Shown: in pieces, positions 8,161 through 16,969 of the stretch
How the letters are laid out: every line of letters begins with the position of its first letter
Position numbering within the stretch: the stretch's first letter is position 1
NCBI GenBank assembly: GCA_030825115.1
Contig: JAPJQL010000002.1
Location: forward strand, 62,001 to 126,000
Length of the DNA: 64,000 nucleotides
Direction of reading: 5' to 3'
Origin: Lachnospiraceae bacterium
Lineage (GTDB): Bacteria; Bacillota; Clostridia; Lachnospirales; Lachnospiraceae
The notes under the pieces: generated by a model
The model's input: the letters and a program-made list of their open reading frames with translations, nothing else
What the model was told of the DNA's origin: nothing
The model's database searches: none
Made by a program: the position numbers and the translations under genes

Positions 8161-9855
8161 TCACAGCCGCATGCTCACGATGCTGAACAGACGAAACAGC
8201 ACAAAGGTGTTGGCGCAGCACATAAGATACAATATACTACGGTCTGCATTCTTTGTCAAAACAACAATGTCATTTTTCCATGTCATCAGCAAAAGCGGCA
8301 AAAACGGTAAGAAATACCTCCCCTGCACGCCGCAGATGATCCTGGAACTTACCGGGGTCCATGCGATCAGCATGGAAAACATCGTCCCGCCGGCACAGGC
8401 CGCGCACAAAACCCAGATCCAGAGGCGCCGTCCGCCCGTAAGGGTCAGGCTCTCCCCCGGTTTCCGAAACGTAAGTCCCAGCAGACATGCGGTAAAAAGG
8501 AGCACGGCCAGATACGGCACGTCCAATACCACATCCACATTTCCAAGGTATGCGCCAATCATGGTCAGATGCCAGTATTCCGCCTGCCAGATGACTGTAT
8601 TGTAAAACATCTGAAACAGCTTTACCGGCTGGTGGAAAAGCCCGCTCATGGTAAAACCGGCCTCTCCCGCCCAGCTGATATAGTTCTCCGTCTCGGCCGC
8701 ATAGGAGGCCACCGTCTGGCTGTTGACCAGTACCATTGCGACCGCCCATGCGCCCAGCACGCATCCGGCGGACAGGGCCCACCGGCCAAAGCCCCCGAAC
8801 TTCCTGACCGGAATCAAAAGGCACAGCCCCATAAACACCGCATATACCATCTTGCACGGACCGACCGCCGCCATCACAAGGGCCAGAACCAGCACGTCCA
8901 CAGGGCGCACCCGATCAGCCTCATAGGCCAGCCAGAGACAATAGGCCGTAAGATAGAACACGCCTGCCAGGATCAGCACATCGTAAGAAAAGGATGCCGA
9001 CAGATGAAGCGTCATCGGAAGCAGGGCGACGCCAAACAGCAGGGATTTGCCAAACGGCAGCCTTCGCATGGCGAGATATGTCACCGCCGCATACATCAGA
9101 AGGTTCATCAGCCGCCCCATATAGAGCAGCCACAGGCTGTTCAGTCCCAAAAGCCGCGCAATCGTGATCCCGGCCGCCGGCATCAGGTAGCCAAGCGGAG
9201 TCGTCACCACCGGAAGATGGTTCGACAGCGCCAGTCCGCTCCCGGCCGCAGACCTGGGCGCTTCATACGAAAACGCCCCCTTCTCGTGAATCAGGCGGTA
9301 AGTCTCCTCCGTCAGGGTCTGCCCCAGCACCTTCGCTCCATCCGCCCCATCCTCGTCCGTGGCAAGCGCGCCGCTTTCCGTCCGGTGCGGCACGTATTCG
9401 CCAGTCGGGTCCTCGGCAAACCAGTCCTCTTCCCTCACAAATACTTTTCCGTCCTCTCCCGCCGCAGGTCTCCCCATCAACCGGTTCGAGAGCTGATATG
9501 CGCTCACATAATGCCGGATCTCATCCGGCGCCGAAAGCGGCGGCAGCACATAGAGATACAGTGCGCCAAACAAGAGTGCTGCAGCCAGAAACACCGTCTC
9601 CAGCCGGAACGGACCTCTAAACGGGCCGATCGGCTTTTTCCCAAAAAACAGCATGGCGCCAAGCAGCGCGGCAATGAAGATCCCGATCCCTGCCACCAGC
9701 AAATAATTCCTTACCAGCCAGAGATCGCCGCTCTCGACGGCTCCCGCCCTGGTGTCCATCAGATGAAACACGGCAAGCAGCGCCAAGACTGCAAGCCCCG
9801 CCGGATACAGTATGCTGCCGGTCTTTTCTTTACTCGTTCTTCCCTGTCTGTCCAT
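8161..9855 (-). CDS. DUF2142-like polytopic membrane protein
   Basis: About 564 residues with some ten or more hydrophobic segments, a large extracytoplasmic loop after LYLYVLPPLSAPDEIRHY, and a general GT-C/PMT-like layout. The PPxSAPDExxHY motif is characteristic of DUF2142 proteins, which are common in polysaccharide loci and suspected to be lipid-sugar-dependent glycosyltransferases. The start at 9855 (MDRQGRTS) follows AGGAAG; an earlier in-frame Met would lengthen the overlap with the DUF2304 gene. A role in side-branch glycosylation outside the membrane, using a lipid-sugar from the DPM1-like GT2 two genes upstream, is plausible but not shown. Confidence 0.75.
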   Translation of the reverse strand: MDRQGRTSKEKTGSILYPAGLAVLALLAVFHLMDTRAGAVESGDLWLVRNYLLVAGIGIFIAALLGAMLFFGKKPIGPFRGPFRLETVFLAAALLFGALYLYVLPPLSAPDEIRHYVSAYQLSNRLMGRPAAGEDGKVFVREEDWFAEDPTGEYVPHRTESGALATDEDGADGAKVLGQTLTEETYRLIHEKGAFSYEAPRSAAGSGLALSNHLPVVTTPLGYLMPAAGITIARLLGLNSLWLLYMGRLMNLLMYAAVTYLAMRRLPFGKSLLFGVALLPMTLHLSASFSYDVLILAGVFYLTAYCLWLAYEADRVRPVDVLVLALVMAAVGPCKMVYAVFMGLCLLIPVRKFGGFGRWALSAGCVLGAWAVAMVLVNSQTVASYAAETENYISWAGEAGFTMSGLFHQPVKLFQMFYNTVIWQAEYWHLTMIGAYLGNVDVVLDVPYLAVLLFTACLLGLTFRKPGESLTLTGGRRLWIWVLCAACAGGTMFSMLIAWTPVSSRIICGVQGRYFLPFLPLLLMTWKNDIVVLTKNADRSILYLMCCANTFVLFRLFSIVSMRL

Positions 9856-10201
9856 CTTTTTGTACTTCCTTTGCCTTTGCCTCATCCAGTGCAATCTTCT
9901 GCACAAGCTCCTGCAGCTTTGTCTCCAGCTGGGAGATCCGGATCGTCATGGAAAATACCTTGACCAACAGCAGAAAGATCACCAGCGTAAAGATAAAGTT
10001 GGACGGAGAATACGTCCCAACAAGGTCCGACAGCCAGTATGCCACCTGCGGGAACACGCTGAATAAAATCAGTATGATAGAAAATAGTACCCAATAAATC
10101 GAATCCTCGATCCTTACCTTCGACCTGCGTATCTTGTGCATGATCCCAAACATCGTCAGAAACGAAGCCACGATCAGGCATATCCTGAGCATGAGTGTCA
10201 T
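9830..10201 (-). CDS. DUF2304 small membrane protein
   Basis: A 123-residue protein with about three hydrophobic segments and a charged, probably coiled-coil C-terminus (RISQLETKLQELVQKIALDEAKAKEVQ). The size, the IRRSKVRIEDSIYWVLFSIILILFSVFP block and the position next to a DPM1-like GT2 gene match DUF2304 proteins, which regularly neighbour such transferases. The start has a strong GGAGG site. Its 3' end overlaps the DUF2142 gene by 26 bases, pointing to translational coupling. Function is unknown; a helper or anchor of the neighbouring transferase is a reasonable guess. Confidence 0.8.
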   Translation of the reverse strand: MTLMLRICLIVASFLTMFGIMHKIRRSKVRIEDSIYWVLFSIILILFSVFPQVAYWLSDLVGTYSPSNFIFTLVIFLLLVKVFSMTIRISQLETKLQELVQKIALDEAKAKEVQKDGQTGKNE

Positions 10202-10248
10202 GATCTCCTCCAGCGGCGCATTTTTCGCGCCTTACCTAAATAATAATG

Positions 10249-10938
10249 TCAGTCTCTCCTGCGGAAATTCTGTATCAGCAGAATCGAAATCAGCATCCGC
10301 AGCATATATTTACCTGCATTGACAGGGGTCAGATAGCTCGCCCCCGCGAGGCGCTCTTCCATCCTGACCGGAACCTCCGCCACCTTCGCCCCATTTTTTA
10401 TCAGATAAGACAACGTATCCGGCTCCGGCCCATAATTTAAGCCCAGGGCAAACTCCCGGATCATCTTCCGGTTAAACATCCTCATGCCGGAAGTGGGGTC
10501 GTAGATATCCGCCCCGGTCGTCATCTTAAGGGAGGTCTGGATTAGGTTGCTTCCCATCATCCGCATGGAGCGCGGCTTTTTTTCATCCAGGAACCGGGAT
10601 GCGATCACGATATCATACCCCTCCCGGATCTTGTCAAGCATCGGCCGGATGAACTCCGGAAGATGCTGTCCGTCTCCGTCAAACTGGAGCGCATACTCAT
10701 ACCCGTTCTGCCATGCATACTTAAGCCCTGTCTGAAACGCCCCGGCAAGCCCCAGGTTCACCGGAAGATCGATCAGATGATAGCCTCTCTCCCGGCAGAT
10801 ATCGGCTGTCCTGTCTTTTGAGCCGTCGTTGACAACAATATAATCATATTGCCCGTAGTGGTCCTTAAGTTCCTCCACAACCCGTTCAATGTTCTTTTCT
10901 TCATTATAAGCCGGTATTACAATCAGTAGATTCGACAT
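10249..10938 (-). CDS. GT2 glycosyltransferase, polyprenyl-phosphate sugar synthase-like
   Basis: A compact 229-residue GT2 enzyme of the DPM1/polyprenyl-phosphate mannosyltransferase type. It starts with LLIVIPAYNEEKNIERVVEEL, has VVNDGSKDRT, and DGDGQH as the metal-binding DxD. It lacks the two C-terminal membrane helices of GtrB-type members. It probably charges a polyprenyl phosphate with a sugar for use on the outer membrane face. With the DUF2304 and DUF2142 genes directly downstream it may form a lipid-sugar donor/acceptor module inside the polysaccharide operon. Substrate cannot be told from sequence. Confidence 0.88.
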   Translation of the reverse strand: MSNLLIVIPAYNEEKNIERVVEELKDHYGQYDYIVVNDGSKDRTADICRERGYHLIDLPVNLGLAGAFQTGLKYAWQNGYEYALQFDGDGQHLPEFIRPMLDKIREGYDIVIASRFLDEKKPRSMRMMGSNLIQTSLKMTTGADIYDPTSGMRMFNRKMIREFALGLNYGPEPDTLSYLIKNGAKVAEVPVRMEERLAGASYLTPVNAGKYMLRMLISILLIQNFRRRD

Positions 10939-10958
10939 TTCTTATCTCCAGTGCGTCT

Positions 10959-11906
10959 TTAATGTCCGTTGTGTTTCCAATAATCCCTATTCATCGTCAG
11001 CCTGCAGACCACGCCTTTTGGCAGCCGCTTATACTGCTTTCCCAGCAGATAGCCCGCGTACTTGCACCCGCTCTGGGCTATTAGCTCCGGCAGCAGATAC
11101 CATTTTTTCTGCTCGCACAGATACTTTGCCGTCTGCTTCACCATCCGGATGCCCTCGCCCTCGGAACTTACCTTGTCAAACACCTCCGGGTGGTCCGCCT
11201 GGGACACTGCAAGGTCGAAATTCCGTTTTAGCTGCTGGATGCAGCTGTAGTTGTGGGAGTGGATGACCCTGGCTTTCGCCGCATAGGCAATCCCATATCC
11301 GGCGTCGATGACCTCCGCCGCATACAGCATATCTTCATTAAAGATAGTCCTCGGCACAAACCCGTCCATGCGGTTATAGATGTCCATGTGATAAGCCGCG
11401 CAGACATTGGAGCAAAAATAAGTCTTGATTCCAAGACGCGGCAGATCTGCCCCGGTCTTTACAAAGCTTTTCTCCGGATAGTTGAAGCTTCTCGTATACC
11501 GCTCAAGCACGCGGCAGTCCTTGTCGGGAAGCTGCCTCGCATACGCCACCGCCACCGGATCGTCCATCTTTTTTGACAGGGCCTCCACCAGCCGTTCTAC
11601 CAGATATTCATCCGCCGGAACCGCGTCCTGCGTCATGCAGATGCACACGTCCGCCCGCACATAGCGCATCCCCTGCCGCCTGGTCCCGCCGTGGTCAAAG
11701 GTTTCTTTTGTGACATGATGGACTTCCAGTCCGGGGATGCCATCATATCCCCCCTCGTTCCAGAGGCTTTTATCCGTATTCATAATGATCAGTTGTTTGA
11801 CCGGATACGTCTGCCGTCCCAGCATCTGCAGCAGACGGGAGAACTTCTTATCCGGGCGGTAGGTCGGCACCAGCACCGCAACTGTAGGGTTTTTAAGCTC
11901 CATCAC
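10959..11906 (-). CDS. GT2 family glycosyltransferase, rhamnosyltransferase-like
   Basis: A 315-residue GT-A transferase. It opens with VAVLVPTYRPDKKFSRLLQML and has HGGTRRQGM and MTQDAVPADEYLVERL (a QDA in place of classic DxD, as in rhamnosyltransferases of the RfbF/RgpF type). Later NEDMLYAAEVIDAGYGIAYAA holds the likely catalytic acid. No membrane helices are visible. It most likely adds one backbone or branch sugar (rhamnose would fit rfbC in the same operon) at the cytoplasmic face. The flippase gene ends 7 bases upstream. Confidence 0.85.
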   Translation of the reverse strand: MMELKNPTVAVLVPTYRPDKKFSRLLQMLGRQTYPVKQLIIMNTDKSLWNEGGYDGIPGLEVHHVTKETFDHGGTRRQGMRYVRADVCICMTQDAVPADEYLVERLVEALSKKMDDPVAVAYARQLPDKDCRVLERYTRSFNYPEKSFVKTGADLPRLGIKTYFCSNVCAAYHMDIYNRMDGFVPRTIFNEDMLYAAEVIDAGYGIAYAAKARVIHSHNYSCIQQLKRNFDLAVSQADHPEVFDKVSSEGEGIRMVKQTAKYLCEQKKWYLLPELIAQSGCKYAGYLLGKQYKRLPKGVVCRLTMNRDYWKHNGH

Positions 11907-11913
11907 TTCACCT

Positions 11914-13188
11914 TCATTTTCTTTTTGCTTGTTTATAATGGAATGCGGTCATCATCCCAAAGCAGCAGGCCAGCAGCGCCATCAAAATCAGATAAGATGC
12001 CGCCCCGCCCAGAATCCCCCCGTGTCTGACAAAGACAGGTGAGATCATAACCGCGATCAGGCAGACCAGGACATAGCCCGCAAAAATCTGCCGCTGCCGC
12101 TTCATAATGACCAAAGTATAGTAAAACAGGTTCATCCACGCATTAAATCCACCGCCCAGGATGATCATCACCAGCGGAATCCTGCAGCCTGCAAGATCCC
12201 CTCTGAGGTTGGAATATAAAAGGCTGATAACCGGAATCCCAAGAAGGGCCGCGCCGCCCACGGCCAGCGCCGTAAGTCCCAGGATCACCACAAAGATCCT
12301 GCCGATCACGCCGCCAAACCGGCGGTATTCCCCCATCTCCCAATACAGGGACAGCTTCGTCAGAAACGGGCGGATGACAAACCCCGCCACCAGATTGATC
12401 ACCGACGTAGGCATAAAGATCGCGCCATACACCGCCTGCGCTGCGTGTTCCATGTTTCCATCTATTGCATATTTTGCCGCAGAAAAGATATAAAAATCCA
12501 GAAATACGGAAAAAAACAACAAAATGCAGCTTTTCGTCAAATCCGCGCACGCCTTCTTGTCCCATCTCCAGTCGATGTTCTCCAGCGCGCCGATCACGGC
12601 TATGTCAAAAAGCAGGACGCCGGCCACCTGCGCCGCCACCGCGATCCCGCTGGCGAGCACCAGGTTATTCGTGGCAAGCAGCGCCGTAATAAAGCTGCCC
12701 ACAGACAAAAGAGTCCGGAATGTATTGGATTTTCCCGTCAGGTAGAGCCGCCCGCTCCGCTGGAACTCCGCCTCATAGGCGTCGGCAAACCCGTCGATCA
12801 CCTTGTAGCAGACCATCAGAAAGACGACCCACGCCTTCTCGGCCGAATATCCGTTCACCAGGATAAAGCCGATGCCGATCAAAAGAGCCGCCCCGCTGGT
12901 CACAAAACGCAGGTGAAGATAGTCCCCGAATGTATACCGGTTCTCCACATCCGTAATCTGATACGGGCGGATGCCAAAATACGCCACGGTAAACATCTGC
13001 TGTCCAAACGCGGTAAAGGCAAAGGTAAAGATCCCGCCCTTTTCCTCCCCAACGATCTGGACCACCGCTATGGTCAGCGCCATAGAAGCAAAGGCATATA
13101 AAAAGCTTCCCAGCATATTCCAGTTCATATTCCGTTTTTCCAGCGTCGCCGGATTGTCATTGATGATCAAACGTCGTAATACTTCCAT
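11914..13188 (-). CDS. Wzx-type oligosaccharide flippase (MATE/MOP fold)
   Basis: 424 residues with about 12 hydrophobic segments, matching polysaccharide flippases of the MOP superfamily. The N-terminus (MEVLRRLIINDNPATLEKRNMNWNML) precedes the first helix; a later start at MNWNML is possible because the ORF overlaps the nucleotidyltransferase gene by 32 bases and the upstream ribosome site is weak. It is noteworthy that the same operon also encodes an ABC exporter; no Wzy polymerase is evident. The flippase may move a different, shorter lipid-linked unit, for example a decorated side group. Confidence 0.82.
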   Translation of the reverse strand: MEVLRRLIINDNPATLEKRNMNWNMLGSFLYAFASMALTIAVVQIVGEEKGGIFTFAFTAFGQQMFTVAYFGIRPYQITDVENRYTFGDYLHLRFVTSGAALLIGIGFILVNGYSAEKAWVVFLMVCYKVIDGFADAYEAEFQRSGRLYLTGKSNTFRTLLSVGSFITALLATNNLVLASGIAVAAQVAGVLLFDIAVIGALENIDWRWDKKACADLTKSCILLFFSVFLDFYIFSAAKYAIDGNMEHAAQAVYGAIFMPTSVINLVAGFVIRPFLTKLSLYWEMGEYRRFGGVIGRIFVVILGLTALAVGGAALLGIPVISLLYSNLRGDLAGCRIPLVMIILGGGFNAWMNLFYYTLVIMKRQRQIFAGYVLVCLIAVMISPVFVRHGGILGGAASYLILMALLACCFGMMTAFHYKQAKRK

Positions 13189-13918
13189 GTGTCTCTATCC
13201 CTGTCTGTTCCCGGATGTAATCCAGGATCCTTCTATAGTCCTCAATAAAATCCACCTCCGCCCAGAACATCCCGGCGATATCCTTGACCGGAACCGGGTG
13301 GCTGGCGCTCAGGCTGTAGATGGCGTCTTCCCACCATTTGCCGTGGCACTGTTCATCGATCATCTCGTCCAGCCGTTTTAAGAACAGCGGCACGAAGCTG
13401 CTGCCCATCCAGGCGATCCCCACATACTCGCAGTCCCGCTCCTCCAGGCTCAGCTCTTTTCCATACCGCTTTAAGATTCCGTCCTCGGTTCCAAAGAAAT
13501 AATCCCCGTCAAGCACCCGCCCGGAATCTCCCAGCATGTACATCTCCTCGTCCGCAGCCTTTGCCTTCATAAAGTCCAGGATCTCCTGCGACCAGAACAC
13601 ATCTCCGTTGGCGATGATCGTATCCTCATCCCCGTCAAACAGCCCCTGGCTCTGCGCCATCCACAGTGAGCCGATGCTGTTGGTCACATCGTAGAACGGG
13701 TTGTATACAATATGCACCGGGCAGCCTTCCAGCACCCGGATAATTTCCCTGTAACGATACCCCACAATCACGGTTACGTCAATCTTATTTTGCAATAACA
13801 TCTCCACCGTCTTGCGGATCAGGGGCTGACCACCCACATCCAGGGTACATTTGGGGATATTGGGGATATTCTTGCTGATCCTGCTGCCCTTCCCGGCAGC
13901 CAGTAAAAATGCTCTCAT
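13157..13918 (-). CDS. LicC-like nucleotidyltransferase (probable CTP:phospho-amino-alcohol cytidylyltransferase)
   Basis: A 253-residue GT-A-fold nucleotidyltransferase. The N-terminal LLAAGKGSRI (5-14) with IPKCTLDVGG (21-30) is the NTP-binding signature, and NGDVFW (about 104-109) carries the metal-binding Asp. The length and these blocks fit the LicC/phosphocholine cytidylyltransferase group better than the longer glucose-1-phosphate enzymes. It is sandwiched between a CobD/HisC-like PLP gene (4-bp ATGA overlap) and the flippase, with licD close by, so it may activate phosphoethanolamine or phosphocholine as the CDP derivative for LicD. Substrate is inference. Confidence 0.8.
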   Translation of the reverse strand: MRAFLLAAGKGSRISKNIPNIPKCTLDVGGQPLIRKTVEMLLQNKIDVTVIVGYRYREIIRVLEGCPVHIVYNPFYDVTNSIGSLWMAQSQGLFDGDEDTIIANGDVFWSQEILDFMKAKAADEEMYMLGDSGRVLDGDYFFGTEDGILKRYGKELSLEERDCEYVGIAWMGSSFVPLFLKRLDEMIDEQCHGKWWEDAIYSLSASHPVPVKDIAGMFWAEVDFIEDYRRILDYIREQTGIETHGSITTFDHQ

Positions 13919-14973
13919 CGGCAGTCCACCTCATAAAATGCGTTCAGAAACAGTTCCATATAGCGGCGGGCGCCCGTGGACACCCTCAGATAATCTTTTA
14001 GCAGCGGCGCGCCGTATGTCTTTACCAGGATATGCTTCTCCTGCTCCAGCGCCGTCGCCGCTTCCTTTGCCTCCAAAAACCTGGGGCGCACAAAGATAAA
14101 GTTGCCTTCCTGCTCCATCACATCGTACCCGGCGTCCTTTAAGGAATCCACCAAATACTGTTTTCCTTCCCTGGCTTCCCGCTCCAGCTGTTCCACCAGC
14201 TCCGGCCGCTCCAGCAGCTTTTCGGCAAACTTCAGCGCCACCCCGTTGACTTCAAAGCTGGGGCGCACATGCTTCACATATTCGATCAGCCGGGGATTTG
14301 CCGCCATGAATCCCATCCGGCAGCCCGCCATCGACATCAGCTTGGAAAACGTGCGGATCACCACCACGTGGTCCTTTGCCAGCGCCTCGCGGATAAAGGT
14401 CTCTTTGTAAAAATAATGGTATGCCTCATCCACGATGACCAGGGCGCCCACCTCTTTTGCCTTCTTTGTAATCTGTTCAAACTCCTGTGCCGTATAGGCG
14501 CGGCCAATCGGATTGTTGGGGTTTAGCAGGACGACGAGATCCGTGTCCTCCCCAATCGCATGAAGGATCTCCTCCACCGGCAGCGTAAAGTCCTCGTGAT
14601 AGGTCACGGGGCGGTGGTTCAGCCCGAACACCAGACTGTAGATCCGGTACATCTCAAAGCTGGGCGCCACCGTCACAACGGTGCTCCCCGGTCTTGCAAA
14701 CACCTCATACAGATAACGGATCGCCATATCCGAGCCGTTTGTCAGGCAGAGGTTATCTTCCGAAACCTCCAGATACTTTGCCAGCAGGTTCAGACAGCGG
14801 CTCTCCTCCGGGTACATCGCCAGATATTCCGGCGTAAGCTCCCGCTTTACTTCCTCCACAAAATCATCCGGCAGCCCGCCCGGGTTCTCGTTCATGTCCA
14901 GCCGCAAAAATCCGGCGCGCCCCTGCTGCCCTCCGACCCGCACGATATCTTTTATCCATGGTTTTACATACAT
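13915..14973 (-). CDS. PLP-dependent class I/II aminotransferase fold enzyme, HisC/CobD-like
   Basis: 352 residues, the usual length for HisC and CobD. NPNNPIG (151-157), D182 in VDEAYHYF and the PLP lysine K211 in TFSKLMSMAGCRMG are all present, so the enzyme should be active. No histidine biosynthesis gene is near. Instead it overlaps a LicC-like cytidylyltransferase and directly follows licD. Within this fold CobD-like members decarboxylate phosphothreonine or phosphoserine, giving aminopropanol or ethanolamine phosphate. Making phosphoethanolamine from phosphoserine would supply the neighbours exactly. That reading is inference; histidinol-phosphate transamination remains possible. Confidence 0.8.
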   Translation of the reverse strand: MYVKPWIKDIVRVGGQQGRAGFLRLDMNENPGGLPDDFVEEVKRELTPEYLAMYPEESRCLNLLAKYLEVSEDNLCLTNGSDMAIRYLYEVFARPGSTVVTVAPSFEMYRIYSLVFGLNHRPVTYHEDFTLPVEEILHAIGEDTDLVVLLNPNNPIGRAYTAQEFEQITKKAKEVGALVIVDEAYHYFYKETFIREALAKDHVVVIRTFSKLMSMAGCRMGFMAANPRLIEYVKHVRPSFEVNGVALKFAEKLLERPELVEQLEREAREGKQYLVDSLKDAGYDVMEQEGNFIFVRPRFLEAKEAATALEQEKHILVKTYGAPLLKDYLRVSTGARRYMELFLNAFYEVDCR

Positions 14974-14978
14974 GTCAT

Positions 14979-15824
14979 CTATTCTCCAAAACTCAGTTTA
15001 TAGGGGTAATGGGTCTTTCGTTTCTCCACCGGCGGAAGTTTCCTGTACTCTCCGTACTGGTTCGTCAAAAGCTCTTCCATGTTGTTGGGGAAGTTCAGCT
15101 TTAAGTCCTCAAAATCAAGCTTTCGCAGCGGATACAGCTTCGTCTTGTCTATCACATTCCAATAAGGGCTGGTGTCCGGCAAAAATGCCATCCTCCGGGT
15201 ATCTTTATGTTCATACCTGCGGCACACCCGCTCACAGCGCCTTCTGAGCCATGCCGGGGAGATGTGAAGCAATTTCATCCCGCCGTGCACCAGGCCGCAG
15301 ACAAACCAGATCGCCCTTGCCTTCCATCCTGTCTGGAACAGGTACGGTCTTGGAAGGCATCGCAGCACCAACAGCTTGCTCCAAAACCACGCCTCCCAGG
15401 ACTGGAGTTCATAGGCGAGCTTTCCATCCGCCACATTGTCAAGAACATACAGATCCAGAAAGATCCCGCAGGGACAATGGGCGTCTTTTAGCGCCTCCTC
15501 GATAAACAGCGTCCCCTTTTTCATCAGCCGCGTCGTCATCATCGGAAACCGGCTGTCATAAGCGGCGTTCATGGGGATATAGCGGTCTGACAGCTCTGTC
15601 TTGGCAAGCTCCAGAAACCGGTCAAAATCCGCCCTCGGCATCGCCACATCGATATCGTCGTCCCAGGGGATAAAACCTCCGTGCCGCTTTGCCCCGATGC
15701 CGGTCCCGGCTATCCCAAAATAGGTCAGCCCGTTTTGGTCGCACAGATCCATAAAATCCCTTAAAATGTCAAGCTCCACACGCTGAAGCTTTTTTAAAGT
15801 CTCCGGGTCATAAAATGTCGGCAT
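14979..15824 (-). CDS. licD: LicD family phosphotransferase
   Basis: 281 residues with the LicD hallmark at the N-terminus: GTGIGAKRHGGFIPWDDDID, the acidic cluster at 55-59 being the metal/nucleotide site of this nucleotidyltransferase-like fold. LicD enzymes transfer phosphocholine or related groups from CDP donors onto glycans or teichoic acid. The start at 15824 (MPTFYDPETL) follows GGGAGG; an earlier in-frame Met would overlap glf. It lies between glf and the HisC/CobD-like gene, next to the candidate donor-making enzymes. Confidence 0.9.
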   Translation of the reverse strand: MPTFYDPETLKKLQRVELDILRDFMDLCDQNGLTYFGIAGTGIGAKRHGGFIPWDDDIDVAMPRADFDRFLELAKTELSDRYIPMNAAYDSRFPMMTTRLMKKGTLFIEEALKDAHCPCGIFLDLYVLDNVADGKLAYELQSWEAWFWSKLLVLRCLPRPYLFQTGWKARAIWFVCGLVHGGMKLLHISPAWLRRRCERVCRRYEHKDTRRMAFLPDTSPYWNVIDKTKLYPLRKLDFEDLKLNFPNNMEELLTNQYGEYRKLPPVEKRKTHYPYKLSFGE

Positions 15825-15829
15825 ATCCG

Positions 15830-16933
15830 TCACGCCTCCCACTCCTTTGAAACTCTGTCAAGCGCCGATGCGATCACCTTATCCATGTCATAATATTTGT
15901 ACTCCGCCAGCCTTCCGCCGAATATCACATGGCTTTCCTGCTGTGCGAGGTTTTGATAATTCTGGAACAGAGCCTGGTTCTTCTCATCGTTGACCGGATA
16001 GTACGCTTCCATCCCTTCCTGCCAATCTGCCGGATACTCCCGTGAGATCACGGTCTTTGGCTGGGTCCCGAACTCAAAATGCTTATGCTCAATGACTCTC
16101 GTATACGGGGTCTCCCTGTCGGTATAGTTTACAACCGCAACACCCTGGTAATTCTCCTCGTCCAGGACCTCCGTCTCAAAGCGCAGGCTCCGGTACTCCA
16201 GCTTGCCAAACTGATACTGATAATAGGCGTCGATCATGCCGGTATAGACTACCTTTTCCCCCAGCGCATCGTAATGCTCCCTGTGTTCCAGATAATCCAC
16301 GCCAAGCTCCACGTCACAGCCCTCAAACAGCTTGTCGATGATGACATTGTACCCGCCGACCGGAATCCCCTGATACAGGTCGTTGAAATAGTTGTTGTCA
16401 TAGGTAAACCTCACCGGAAGTCGTTTGATGATAAACGCAGGCAGGTCCTTACAGTCCCGTCCCCACTGCTTCTCCGTATAGCCTTTGACCAGCTTCTCAT
16501 AGATGTCGGTCCCCACCAGGCTGATGGCCTGCTCTTCCAGATTTTTCGGTTCTCCTGAGACTGCCTGCCTCTGCTCCTCGATCTTTGCCTTCGCCTCCGC
16601 CGGAGTTCTCACGCCCCACATCTTGCTGAAGGTATTCATATTGAACGGCATGTTGTACATCTCGCCTTTAAAGTTGGCCACCGGACTGTTGGTATAGCGG
16701 TTGAACTCTGCAAGCTCATTTACATAATCCCACACCTTACGGTCACTGGTATGGAAGATATGCGCGCCATAGCGGTGGACATGGATTCCCTCCACATCCT
16801 CACAATATACGTTTCCTCCCAGATGGTCCCGTCTTTCCACGATCAGGCATGTCTTTCCACGTTTTACTGCCTCATGGGCCCAGACACCGGCATACAGCCC
16901 GCTTCCTACCAGCACATAATCATATTTTTTCAT
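15830..16933 (-). CDS. glf: UDP-galactopyranose mutase
   Basis: 367-residue flavoenzyme with N-terminal FAD motif VLVGSGLYAGVWAHE, the VERRDHLGGN block, HRYGAHIFHT and WGRDCKDLP, all diagnostic of Glf. It converts UDP-galactopyranose to UDP-galactofuranose in the cytoplasm, so the operon product should contain galactofuranose. It is the first gene of the polysaccharide operon; a strong promoter lies about 40 bases upstream, and AGGAG precedes the ATG. Confidence 0.96.
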   Translation of the reverse strand: MKKYDYVLVGSGLYAGVWAHEAVKRGKTCLIVERRDHLGGNVYCEDVEGIHVHRYGAHIFHTSDRKVWDYVNELAEFNRYTNSPVANFKGEMYNMPFNMNTFSKMWGVRTPAEAKAKIEEQRQAVSGEPKNLEEQAISLVGTDIYEKLVKGYTEKQWGRDCKDLPAFIIKRLPVRFTYDNNYFNDLYQGIPVGGYNVIIDKLFEGCDVELGVDYLEHREHYDALGEKVVYTGMIDAYYQYQFGKLEYRSLRFETEVLDEENYQGVAVVNYTDRETPYTRVIEHKHFEFGTQPKTVISREYPADWQEGMEAYYPVNDEKNQALFQNYQNLAQQESHVIFGGRLAEYKYYDMDKVIASALDRVSKEWEA

Positions 16934-16969
16934 AATATTTATAGTTCTCCTGTCCTTAAACTACCTATT

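Noticed and set aside
8569..9963. 464-codon open frame on the plus strand opposite the DUF2142 gene
   Set aside because: It is the antisense shadow of a membrane protein gene; its translation is His/Arg/Gln-rich and unlike any folded protein, and it lacks a ribosome site.
13915..14973. Reading of the PLP enzyme as HisC of histidine biosynthesis
   Set aside because: The fold fits, but no his gene is near and it is embedded between licD and a cytidylyltransferase gene; kept as HisC/CobD-like only.
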